Shown piece after piece: positions 12,445 to 23,479 of a DNA stretch of 64,000 nucleotides. Source of the DNA: Ignelater luminosus (Eukaryota > Arthropoda > Insecta > Coleoptera > Elateridae); assembly GCA_011009095.1 (NCBI GenBank), contig VTPC01090028.1, forward strand, positions 157,456 through 221,455. The letters are read 5' to 3'. The notes under the pieces are model-generated. The model ran no database searches and had not been told where the DNA came from. It saw only the letters and a list, made by a program, of their open reading frames with translations. The position numbers and the translations under genes are program-made. The first letter of the stretch is position 1; each line of letters opens with the position of its first letter.

Positions 12445-13735
12445 CGAGGGTGGTCTGAAAAGTTTCTGACCTCAACGTGAAAATGGCAGCACTCGTAAAT
12501 AAAAGCTACTGAATTTCGTTGTCCATCTGTTGACAGTTACTCACCAAAGCTTCAGCCATTTTGGACGCGAAGTTTTTATGTAACAGTCGTTTGAGTGAGT
12601 TGATGTGAGTTTTATTGTGAAAATGGACGAAATCGAGTATCGAGCTGTCATTAAATATTTGTTTTTGAAAGGCAATACGCCTTCGCAAATAAAAGATGAG
12701 TTGGATTCTGTGTATGGGGACTCTGCACCATCATTTACCACAGTGAAAGTTTGGGCTACTGAATTTAAACGTGGCCGTAAGAGGTTGGGAGACGATGAAC
12801 GTTCGGGACGTACAAAAACTGCAACTACCGACGAAAGCATCGCCAAAGTTCACCAAATGGTGCTAGACAACCGCCGAATTAAAGTGAGAGAGATAGCAGA
12901 GGTTATGAACATGTCAAAAGAACGTGTTTGTCACATATTAAATCAATATTTAGGCATGAGAAAGCTGTCCGCGCGTTGGGTGCCGCGTTTGCTCACGTTA
13001 GACCAAAAACGTGTTCGAATGAATATTTCCAACGCTCTTTTGGCGCAGTTTAGGAGAAATAAATCCGAGTTTTGGCGCCGATTAATTACTGTAGATGAAA
13101 CTTGGATACACCATTATACGCCCGAAACAAAAATACAGTCCAAACAGTGGACTGCAAAGGGGGAACCGGCTCCAAAAAAAGCAAAAACTGTTTTTTCGGC
13201 TGGGAAAGTGATAGCGACTGTTTTGGGATAGTCATGGAGGTATTTTAATAGATTATCTTCAAAAAGGAAAAACCATTACAGGAGCATACTATGCATCTTT
13301 ACTTGACAAGCTGAAGGCAGAACTTGCGAAAAAACGGCCACATTTGCAGAAAAAGAAAATCCTGTTTCACCAAGACAACGCACCGTCTCACACCTTAGCG
13401 GTTGCCATGGCGAAAATCCACGAATTACGGTTTGAACTGCTTGACCATCCGCCTTACTCACCAGATCTAGCCCCAAGCGACTTCTTTTTGTTTCCTCATC
13501 TAAAAATTGCGTTCGGAGGACAAAGATTTTCGTCAAATGAAGAGGCAATCACCTTCGTGAACAATTATTTTGCAGAGAAAAATGCCGAGTACTATTTGGA
13601 CGGGTTACAGAGATGGGAGCATCGCTGGGAGAAGTGTGTAGAGTTACAAGGAGACTATGTTGAAAAATAAAAAAAAATTTTCAGAAAAAATGTTTTGTAT
13701 CTTTGTTAGGTCGGAAACTTTTCGGACCACCCTCG
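12445..13735 (+). mobile_element. Mariner element, copy 1 (irritans-like)
   Basis: A complete 1291-bp element. The left end starts CGAGGGTGGTCTGAAAAGTT and the right end is its inverted counterpart. The terminal inverted repeats are about 28 bp with two mismatches. TA dinucleotides flank both sides (12443-12444 and 13736-13737), the target-site duplication expected of Tc1/mariner. It contains one transposase gene with a 178-bp leader. It is close to the copy at 25354-26647, which lies in the opposite orientation. Confidence 0.97.
12623..13670 (+). pseudogene. Mariner transposase, DD34D, one frameshift
   Basis: The enzyme cuts and pastes its own element by binding the inverted repeats with N-terminal helix-turn-helix motifs and using a DDD catalytic core. 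The ATG at 12623 (MDEIEYRAV) matches the copy 2 start; an in-frame GTG 18 bases upstream is not needed. The N-terminal HTH region, WVPRLL, the first catalytic Asp (TVDETW), the second (HQDNAPSH) and the third (SPDLAPSD) are all present. The only obvious lesion is in a T run at 13221-13224: four T here against six in copy 2. That 2-base loss leads to a TAG at 13229-13231. After it the correct frame is open to the TAA at 13668-13670. The element could not make full transposase itself but could be mobilised by copy 2. Confidence 0.93.
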
Positions 13736-14570
13736 TATACTGGATTCAAGCAAAGTCTAAGGTATCTTTTTTAATTAAGTTCTCTAACGTAACCTTAAGT
13801 TTCTCTTTAATTGTTTCTGGAAACTGCATACATAGTTACTTACAACAGGACTTACACTTTTCTTTATCTCGATTTTATATTTAATTGGTATCCTACCTAT
13901 ACTTCTAAAAATATCTGTATGTTTGTTAACAAACTTATCGTTTAAACTGTTTTTATTATTTGTTTTAACAACATCAACTTCACTTAACAATTTTAAGATT
14001 TTGCTAGTATTTAACCCTAAAATAAGAGTACTATTTACATCTGCAACTAGAAACTTAATTTTATATTCCTTGCTTTTAATTTTACATGACCTATTGCCTT
14101 GATTTTATGTTCACCATACGCTATAAAATTTCTGTTTCCTCTGACAAATTAATTTTCTTTATGTAACTTTTTAATATGCTTAAGAGGAATCACATTACAT
14201 AAGGCAGCTGACTCAAGCTTAAAATTAATAAATTTATTATTGATTATTACCTCTTTTAACTATCCATTATCATTATTAATATCCTTATTGAATTGGTCAT
14301 TAGAGAAATGACATATGTCCAGAAATATTAGATCTGAAAAAAACAAGACTTCTTCAATTCTAAATGCATGGTGTAATTGCTGATGATATTGCACAATGTT
14401 TTCATTGATTTGGTTTTTAATTAACCTTCAGAATTTTTAGACACCTACATTTAAAAAAAGGTACGGACAAGTGTTGTTTCTCCACTAAACAAGTTTTATT
14501 CCTCAAACAAAAATACAAAAAGTAAGTCTGATTAATATACTGTTACAATACATGAATCACAGAAGTCAGT
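13736..14570. other. No gene seen
   Basis: AT-rich sequence with no recognisable motif. Confidence 0.4.
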
Positions 14571-14913
14571 TTAGTCATCTGTAACATCACCACTACAGGC
14601 TACTAAAAAAACTTCTTCATTAAATTGTTTTGCATCATCAACTTCCACATCTTCAAGGTGTTTTCTAAACATTTCAATATGTTCTAGTTTCTTTGCCTTT
14701 ATGGGAATCTTCACTTCAGGGTATGCAGGATCTTTAGGGAAATCTTTTGACCTATTGGTCGTTGACAATCTAAATTCGTGTTCTGACAATCTATTTTTGC
14801 CCTTATGATGAGAAAAGTGATTGAAGTTAGATATCAAGCAACATTGGAAGATCTCTGGAAACGTTTCTGCTGTTTGCAGCGATTGAAATGCAGTTCCATT
14901 TTCCAGCTTATCC
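14571..14913 (-). CDS. Unrecognised 113-codon open frame, probably a gene fragment
   Basis: The frame is open on the minus strand from just after a TAG (14914-14916) to the TGA at its low end. It contains GTAFQSLQTAETFPEIFQCC, HEFRLSTTNRSKDFP, then VKIPIKAKKLEHIEMFRKHL and an acidic tail (VEVDDAKQFNEEVF... GDVTDD). The basic-then-acidic end resembles the C-terminal tails of repeated insect transposon ORFs, such as the family at 6-7.85 kb, but I cannot place it. There is no convincing ATG near the start. It could be a terminal exon or a remnant. Confidence 0.35.
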
Positions 14914-17900
14914 TAGGGACAAAGAACTGCCGGGACAATGTGTAACGGCCCCACAGGCTCCGGAACGGTGAGCGTCCAGATGGTATTCAATACATAACGG
15001 TAAATAATGATATTTTAAGAAATCCTTGAAAATATTGTCACGAAATTTACCGTAAAAACAAAAAAATGTTTAAAAAAATAATGTAGACAATTGCTGCTAG
15101 AGAAAGAATTTATAGAAAGTACTTTGAAGAAACAGAAAATAAATATCCTGTAGACAAGAAAAGTATAAGGATATTATGATTTTTTTCTTGAGACTGACAA
15201 AAAATGCACAAAATAAGCATTATTCTAAAAAATAGCAAAAAGTTCCAAAAAAAGCAAAAAAGCAGTATGAAAATTAGTTAAATGATTCCTTTAATTGCGA
15301 TTCGCACTTATTTCAATGTCTTTTTGTACTGCTATTAATATCTAAAAAAAGCATTATTGCTATAAATCCGCACTCTAGTTATCACATAAGATGCAAATTT
15401 TATGGCAAGAAAAAACTTCTCGTCACCAATTCTTCTTTATAATTTTTTATTATGTGAATGAATCACTTACCTTCCATCGCTGTGTTAGCCGTAGCTACTG
15501 TTGGTATTCAAACATTTAAAATAAATAAAAAGAACCTAGAAAGAAAATTAATTAATTCTCTATAGTAGGTTTTACCTTGTATACTTAAATTGGTGTTTTA
15601 GTGAGCACGTTGTGGTTTGAAGAATTAGTTTGTTGTTATAATCAATTAAAGTCTAATTTTACTACTTCTTTTGCTTCATCAACTGAGTATCCATTACGTT
15701 TTATATTTACCATTATCAGTTGTATTGTTTATATCTTGTTATTTGTTATATTTTAAAAATATCTGCGTTCTTGCTTGCGGCTGAAGGATGATCTTGGCCA
15801 TATGCACACTTGAATTTATTAAACCAATTAATCACAACTGCACGGGTTGGGTTACTTCCGAATATATTTTATGATAACATAAATGATTACTGAAAATCCT
15901 ATAAAATTATGACACAAAAATGATCTTTTTTTAACAGTTACCAATCTTATTACTTTATAATGCTTTTAATATCTTAATTTAAACTAAATTTATATTTTTA
16001 ATTATTTCATTATCAGTTAGGTACTCATAAAATACAAAAATTTCTTAATAGTTTTCATAGGTAAATTTTACTTACTTGGTTGAAATGCTGTTGACCTTTT
16101 GAGAATTTGTATGGAAGATAAATAAGGGAAACTAAAGTAATCCCTAAAAGTTGGTCACTGTTTGTGTTTAAACTTGAAATTCTTTACACGCTCACACTTG
16201 AGGTGTTTCTTAAATGTTTTATTATTCTTGAATTCTATTTACTTAATAGCTCCCCTTATAAAACGTGACCAATAAAAGTAAAACTATCTAGCTATAATCG
16301 AATTTTATTTCCCAGTCTTAAAGAAACCATTTTAGTTAGTTTCAGTTTTTATTTTTATTTTTAAGAGCAGCTTCTCTGATAATAAAGATAAAACTGCCAA
16401 GGTGACATTGTTAGTTTGTTTTAAGATACAAACTATATTTAGCATCAAGATTGCTAATTAAAATACTTTATCCATTATGTTTTGCTTCTATTAAAAATTG
16501 TCAAGCTATAACTTAATTAAAAACATGAGAAATTTCATTAAAAATACCGAAAGGTCCAAACAAAAAACTTTTCTTGTTTATTTTCTTTCAGGCGTCGTCG
16601 TCCCTTATATTAAATCGTCACTCCAGGGAAAAACCAAACTATTATATGAAATATTGTGTGATCTATTCTAGTCCTGTAACATTTTTCTTCATCTTGAAAG
16701 TTCACGGTAATGCTGAGACATATCAGATAAAGTGCCGTGACACCCTGGTCTATAAAATATAGATACGAACTCGTCCAGCAAGCCAAAAGACAATATGACG
16801 CAAGACACGCAAAACTTTTTAAATTTTCTTTTTGTCCCTTCACTAGGGGTAACATTTGTTTTGATATTTCCATTCGGACTCGATAAAAAAGGACAGAAAA
16901 AAGTATTATTGAAATAATGCCACAAAGTTAAATGTAATTCACCGAAGTTTGTTCTGAAACAGTTTAGTTTATTACAAAGTTTTCATTCGTGCATTTACAT
17001 AATGGTTTACGTAAATAACTGATTGATCAATACTGAAATTGATAGGAATCGTTTTGTTCTAATAATGTATTTAGTGAATACAAATTACAAACTTACTTTC
17101 AATTGTTATGATTATATTCTTTTTGATTACCTTGTTCACTTTGAAATACTTAGATAAAAAAAAGTTTTTTCTTTGCTATTAAGTACTATGTCTGTCCTTC
17201 ATATTAATTCCAAATATTCATTTATTTATATGGCATACATAGACTTATATGGCATTATTGTTGCATCAATAATCTTATACCGGTCGATAAAAACTAATTC
17301 ATACACTAATTAGCAAGATCGCAGAGTAGTAGTACATTTCTGGGTTTAATGACATTTTTCAAATTTCCACTCTACTTTATCGAAGACACGTTCAAAGAAC
17401 AAACTTACAATTAGTCAAAGAAAGAATCATTTGGTATGTTCAGATTGTCCTATAGTTGTAGGACACGTTGTGTCCCTTTTATTATCTAACTAGAAATTAA
17501 AGTCTAGGTCTAAAGTTTTCTATTTCATTCCTAATCGTCTCAAACATCTATGTCAGAATTAACTTTATAAATTATAAACTATTCGACAGCGGTTTGAAAA
17601 ACTTTTCCATTTGTATATGTTAAGAAAAGGTTATCCCCACAGGTGTAAATATCACCTTTGATAAACTTACATTTTTTAATAGTATCTACAATGTTATTAG
17701 ACCGTTAAACAATTCCCCTTAAGAATCAATCTATAAGCAAATTAATTTATAAAAAAATATATAAAATAAGAGTAATAGAAAATGTAAGTATTTAAATTAA
17801 ATTATTAAATAGTTCATAATTTAAAACCTAGGTTTGGTTTCTCTTTGATTTAAATAATTTTGTTTAGTGTTAAAACAGAATTTTCCGTGAGTTTCGAAAT

Positions 17901-18289
17901 CACACCACTGACTTTGTTAACAAATCTTGTGTTTGGCTTTATAGCTCATGAACACCATTCTAAAACATTATAACAAGCTATCACATTCATTACAATAAAT
18001 TATCAAGAAAGGTTTCCAGTAATATTGTAGTTTTTCGAGTATAACATTGAGATTAACGTAAAGAATTCTGTAGTCACTTTGACGGATTATAACTTTTGAT
18101 TGATTTGATTGATGATTTTTGTATTCAACAACTTTTAAGCTATAAGAGAAAAATCTACAAAAGTTAATAAAACAGTAAATATTAGACAACCATACAACAA
18201 ATTAAACCTTTCCTTTAACTTAGTTAGACACAACAATAATAACATCAATAACAGCCAGTGCTAATGATCCATTTTTCTTTTTGGTTGTC
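14914..18289. other. No gene seen
   Basis: AT-rich and mostly stop-dense. At about 14950 there is a TGTAACGG start followed by a GC-richer 60 bases, similar in style to the repeat heads near 42.16 kb and 57.54 kb but too short to call. The rest shows no motif. Confidence 0.4.
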
Positions 18290-18882
18290 CTGTACTCTGC
18301 GTCGTATTCATCGCTGTCATTGTTGGAGTCGCTTAAAGTCGAAGAATGCACTCGTTTCCTTAATGGATCTGCTTTTTAATGTTTGGATTTGAAACGAACT
18401 GACTCAAAGAATTTCTCTTAAGAGACTTTAGGGTTTGCAGCACATTGTTGATGGGCCAGGTTGAATTTTCTCTTTGTTATTGTAGCCTTTCTCTTTTTCC
18501 CTCAGAATGACTGCAGTACTTTCTTCTTTTGTTTTTGTCTTGCAGTTTGTATAGGCTGAATACCTAGCACTAGTGTATTGCCTCCAAGACAATCAACTTG
18601 TCTAGTTTGTGAGGGTCCAGCACGTACTTAAAAACATTCATTTATAAACCCTTCTTGTTGGAATAATTCTTGATTTTCTCTATTACTTTCTTGTTGTTGC
18701 TGGTGAGCAAGGATGCCAGCGTCTTGAAAACTGCAGCCTTTATGTAGGCTTCTCCTAACAAATAGGTATGTTACTTGATTCTTTTTCACAATTCGATGCG
18801 AGTGATTATAAAACCAATTTTTAATAAACTTCGCATAAAGTGTCTTCAACAAAAAAATATATAATACGTCGACATGTTGCAC
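18290..18882 (-). pseudogene. Coding-like remnant, possibly C-terminus of an older pogo/Jerky-like gene
   Basis: One minus-strand frame reads through this stretch with four stops. It includes a Gln/Glu-rich run (AHQQQQESNRENQELFQQEG), Lys-rich blocks (QKQKKKVLQ, KRKATITKRK) and an acidic end (STLSDSNNDSDEYDAEY). Low-complexity, basic and acidic tails of this kind are common at the C-terminus of pogo/Jerky transposases. It lies just beyond the 3' side of the younger pogo element, while an older pogo-like N-terminal fragment lies just beyond its 5' side. That suggests one gene split by the insertion. The link is inference. Confidence 0.35.
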
Positions 18883-21121
18883 CCCCCTTAGGTTGAATGT
18901 GGAGTAAGGCAGACAATTGAAACACCAGTTCCACGTGATCTTTCAGTAATGTGAATATTTTTCCATAAGGGTAGTGGCTATCTAAGAGTAATCTAAATAT
19001 CTATCATCTACAATAGCTACATATTTTCTGGCGGAAAACTTTCCATAAACGTTGGCGATGATGTATCCACCTCTAGGAACGTCTGTGGTAGACTTTTCTT
19101 CATTAGATTCCAAGCACAAACTGTCATCGGATGAGTGGTCACTATATACAATTTCTTCAATTTAATCATCAGATGATTCTTCTTGAAAACATCTTCTCTT
19201 CACCTGTTCTTTTTTTCTTACTCTTCTTTATGGTTTTTCTTCTAACACTAGCTTCTTCGGGCTGTCTGTTGCAATCATGCAAAGTCCCCTTTTTCTTCCT
19301 CTTTTGTTTTATTCTTTTCTTGCCGGTGCTTTTCCAATGGGCTTTATGGTTTCTGGGGTTACAAAGGTTTTCTTCTCTGTCTTTCCTGATATAGCAGGAG
19401 GAGTAATCTCATTGTCAGATAATTTACTAGAACTAATTAGATGATGGATGAATTCCTCCTCTGACAAAATGCAACAATCCCACTGCATCTGAACTGGATT
19501 TACTGCTCGGTCCCACAACAGAAGCCATTGTAGAGGAAGATCATAGATACTTAAAGTCTGCCCTGGATGTGCAAACATCCAAGCATCAGCTGCTTGATTA
19601 AAAAACGACTTAAAAGGACCGAACACAGTACGGTCCAGGGGCTGTAGTTTATTAGAGGTGCGTGGTGGAAGTGTTAATATTACAATTTCATTTGCCCTAC
19701 AGAAAGCAACTGCATCTATGGGTAAATGCGATTCATGATTATCCATAATAAGTAACACTTTTTCTCCTTGGCTGCATCTAACATGTTTGACAAAATGTTC
19801 TAAAGCCTTTAAAAAGTTAGCGCATGTCATCCATCCGGACAGGTATACTAAGCCCAAAGGGCATGTATCTGTTATACCTTTCATTATTCTAGCCTGGTCG
19901 AATCGATGTTGAGGAAAGGTTCACACCGGTAGGATAGCGCTGCCACTAGCGCAGATAATTTTTCTTCTAGAGGTAACCTGGCCTATTTGGTGTGCATCAT
20001 TTTTGCCAGCGATTTTCTGCACTTTCTGCACGATAGTGACACCAGTCTAAAAATAAATTCAAAATAAATGTAGTACGTTTTAAACTTTACGAAAACGCTG
20101 ATAAACTTACCTCATCCAGATTAAAAATTTGTTTTGTAGTAAACGAATAACGAGAGATGACCTGTTCCAACTTATCTTGAAAAACTTTGACGGTTGCTTT
20201 ATTGAAGCTGGTCATCCTGGCTAGGCCTGTAGCCTCTGGCGTCCTGACAGAGAGCATAGGATGGTAACGCATAAAGCCACAAAACCAATCTTCAGTAGCG
20301 GTTTTATCTTGTAGCCAACGCCCATTAACCTTTAAGGAATTTTTTATGGCAAAGTCATATGCTAATCGTCTGACTAATTTAGGTCTCAGTCCATAAAACA
20401 TGGGCAAACACTTTAATAAGTATGCTTCTAGGGCAGACTTCATTTCAGAAGAAAATACCTGAGCTTGACGATAGTTAGGACTGAAGTCCAAATTATTAAA
20501 GCCAACATCATGGGCTTTTCTACATAGCTGAATAGCCTGCTTTTGGTCACGTGGTTTTTTTTGTGCATTATTTCTTACGCTCATGTTATTATCCAGTACA
20601 TCAATAATTGCCTGCTTCATATCATCTGGATTAAACTCCTGGTCTTTTATTCTCTTGTAATACCTTGGCATGGTTTTTGTTTTAATTTAAAAATGCAAAT
20701 TGCAGGGAGAAAATGGACAGTCGGGGAGATTTTGAACACTTGTCCAGTCTCCCTGAATTACATTTTTTTAAATTTAGCGCCATACACTGAAGATCGGCAA
20801 ATTAACAAGGCATTTGTAAACATAACCCAACTTTAAGATTAACAAAGCAACATTTCTAATAATATGAGCACAAGAGGAACATTTGTTACTAAACTAAAAA
20901 CTGTGAAGCTACCAGAAAATACTACATTATAATTACAAGAATCGGTAAATTAGTAATAACTTTTTTTCACACTTTTTAACAGTAACAACGGTCACAGCAA
21001 CAAAGTACTAATACGAATGGACCTCAAGGTCGACGTGTCGGCTGATTTAGATGTTTCTAATTCGAAAATTAAGGCGTGTCCATTATCTCCCCATGTCCAT
21101 TGGCTCCCCCGCCACCCCTAC
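18883..21121 (-). mobile_element. Pogo/Tigger-like DNA transposon (5' end defined, 3' end lost)
   Basis: The element carries one DDE_1-type transposase gene on the minus strand. The 5' terminal region at about 21070-21121 contains the words TGGACA and GGGGAGA in alternation, and a second set lies at about 20705-20755 just ahead of the ATG. Repeated subterminal words of this kind are typical transposase-binding arrays of pogo-like elements. The outer end reads, on the minus strand, TGTAGGGGTGGCGGGGGAGC. I could not find the matching inverted end on the 18.9 kb side, so the 3' boundary is approximate. The protein homology fades near 18.9 kb. Confidence 0.75.
18960..20671 (-). pseudogene. Pogo-like transposase with one intron, broken
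   Basis: Exon 1 (20671-20111) starts MPRYYKRI and contains a CENP-B-like DNA-binding region: a shortened first HTH, then EDWFCGFMRYHPMLSVRTPE. It ends exactly at the first catalytic Asp box, NLDE. A 64-bp GT-AG intron (20110-20047) follows. Exon 2 (from 20046) continues TGVTIVQKVQKIAGKN in frame. The second Asp is in LLIMDNHESH and the third in NKLQPLDRTVFGPF, 35 residues apart, as in pogo/Tigger enzymes. A TGA at 19921-19923 and a TAA at 19309-19311 interrupt it. Homology continues past the latter (RGRKRGLCMIATDSPKKL) with further stops to about 18960. The protein would cut and paste its own element but is now dead. Confidence 0.85.
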
Positions 21122-21730
21122 ATAAAGTGTTCTTATCACTTAGAAAAGAGAAGTCCTGTAATCCACTCGAATTAAAGGCACGCTCTTAAGAATCCTAAAC
21201 GAGCGCCATTCAATAGATCGACATGTCTGTGAAAGTATCAGCAATAGTAGTATGTACTGATTTGCTGCAGACATACACGTTACTACAGTAATGGTGAACT
21301 TTCGCTTGAAAGATGGTGCTTTTGATTTTGCTTTTTATCTTTGGAGCAAACAATACAAATTTCCTTGCGCTGCATCCCAGACATTAAAAATTTCTGTCTA
21401 ACGAAATTCCACCTTTTCAAACTCAAGTTTTAAAATTGCCACATTCGCTTTAGTGAAATCCTATGATTCAAGCCATAAAGAAATATCTAGATTTTGTGTT
21501 CTTAGGTTTCGATCTTTTAAAGAGCAACCCATTTTACTGTCTTTTCCTATTCTCTGATTACTAAACGAATAGGGTAGATTAATAGTCATGGCAAACTGTT
21601 GGGCTGCTTTTTCTAGATTTCTAAAGGTAAGTTTTGTAGCCCATTTTGTTCCAGTACCAGTGTCCGTAGTGTCAAAGCATTTATCACAGCCTCTTTACAC
21701 CACATCTTAGGTTTTGGCTTCTAAAAACAA
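21122..21730 (-). pseudogene. Older pogo/Jerky-like transposase fragment
   Basis: Minus-strand translation across frames gives GTGTKWATKLTFRNLEKAAQ, NLPYSFSNQRIGKDS, DFTKANVAIL, EIFNVWDA (equivalent to the IFN.DE box, Asp-Glu lost) and TITVVTCMSAANQYILLLLI, then RVDYRTSLF (equivalent to GW.T..LF). This is the N-terminal and first catalytic part of a second pogo-like transposase, distinct from the one at 18.96-20.67 kb and more decayed. Homology stops exactly where the younger element begins (about 21121). The simplest reading is that the younger pogo inserted here. Confidence 0.6.
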
Positions 21731-23479
21731 AAAAGAAGGTTACATTACCAAATTTGCGTTTCCAATGACGAGATTTGGAGCAGCCAAGGGGCCGAAATCA
21801 GAAACATAAACTTTTCAACACGACGGCTATTTTTCGTAACCATATTGGTCATCAACAAATTACAAATTAGGTATCTAAGGTTGTGATTACATTTGTCTGA
21901 AATTAAACGGAAACTATAAAATTTCACTTACACGATATAAGTGAATACAATCGTTTGGCCTTACGTTTAACTCAGATGTGGACTGTGTATGACTCCTTTA
22001 CATAAATAGTTCGGCACCAACTACAACTAATATAAATATCTATGTAGTACTGGTCATACATTCTGGCGGTTTTAACAGTCAACGATAGTAGGTTACAAAA
22101 TTATTGGCCAAGCTCACGCAAGATCTGAAAGTTACAACTAACCCATAATATGTGTGTAGCCAATCATTTGTTCAAACTTGAACATTTCACTCTTATTGGC
22201 TACACACCTTTTTGTGTTTTTTTGTTTATGTTTTAGTTTTAGTCAACTTTCTATCGTTGTCTATCATTAAAACATATTAAGTAACATAGATGTTCCATTG
22301 CTCAGTTGTAAATTATTGATGGCATAGATTTATGATTAAAAAGATTACCAAAGCGTGGTGCACTTGATAAAATATTTTATACTATTTTGGTCGGCTTGTC
22401 ACGACAAACAATGAATTGTTTCAATGATGCCAAAAAGGTTTCAGTACGTAACTCTGAAACTAAGCACCTCAGCAAAACAAAAGTGTTATGACATGTAGCA
22501 TTTAATAGATTTCGAGTTTGTTCTTTTTATAATAAAAACTCAAAATAGTCTGGGGTTATCCCATCGACGATAAATCTTCCATTAAAGGTGATTTATTGTA
22601 ATCACAAAAAAACGGAAACGCTCCTACGACGATTCTGGCTATAGTTACCTTTATCTTGGTAGCGATAGTATTTGTTGGTTGACCATAAAAGCAGCCTTAT
22701 ACATTTATAATGCCTTTCCACTCTAAGTTTTTATTGTTTAGTGTCCAGTATTGATTGCAAATGGAATTCAGTACTGTTAATATAGGTGCTTGTGTTCATG
22801 AGTTAATATGTGCTAAGTAAAATGATGTTTGTGAAGCAGTAAGTGACTTCAGATATACACGTTAATTGCTATGCTAGAAATCTATAGGCTACGCTAGGGT
22901 GATCCAAAAATTTAAAGTTTTATCTTAAATGCTAGATCTTCCTGAATTAACTGATTCCTTTTGACTTCAAAGTGACTTTTGGGGAAGCTGAACGAAATAG
23001 GACGTTATTTAGGAGTCTTATCCTTAATAAGGCGGGATGACTGCTAATCCTGTTGCATCATAGTCATCCTTGACGTACCATTTCTCTGTATCACTGAATA
23101 GAAATGTTGGTAGTCAGTAAGAGTCATACTTTGATATCTAGCAGGTACGGCATCGGACATTTTAAGTCAATATTTGTTGCAGTCGTTTCCTTTCCTGATA
23201 AACACAGCTTTTACCATTTTCCCCTTTAGTATCTCTGATTTACATATGGTAATAGTAACAGCGACCTACTCGAAATACCAAAAATGACCCTGAGACTTCT
23301 TTAAAGCTGTTGCACTCACCTTTACATCAACAGTATTGTATTTAAAGATTTGCTGCTAAAGAAAAAAGTAACCCCTGGTGCTGATATGCTAAGTAGTACT
23401 TGTCGTACATTTCGGCTTTTTTTTTGTCTTTGCAAGGGAATCTGATCTGCAGACTATCTACTTACTTACTTGCTTACTC
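21731..23479. other. No gene seen
   Basis: AT-rich DNA with frequent stops and no recognisable motif or repeat end. Confidence 0.4.
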
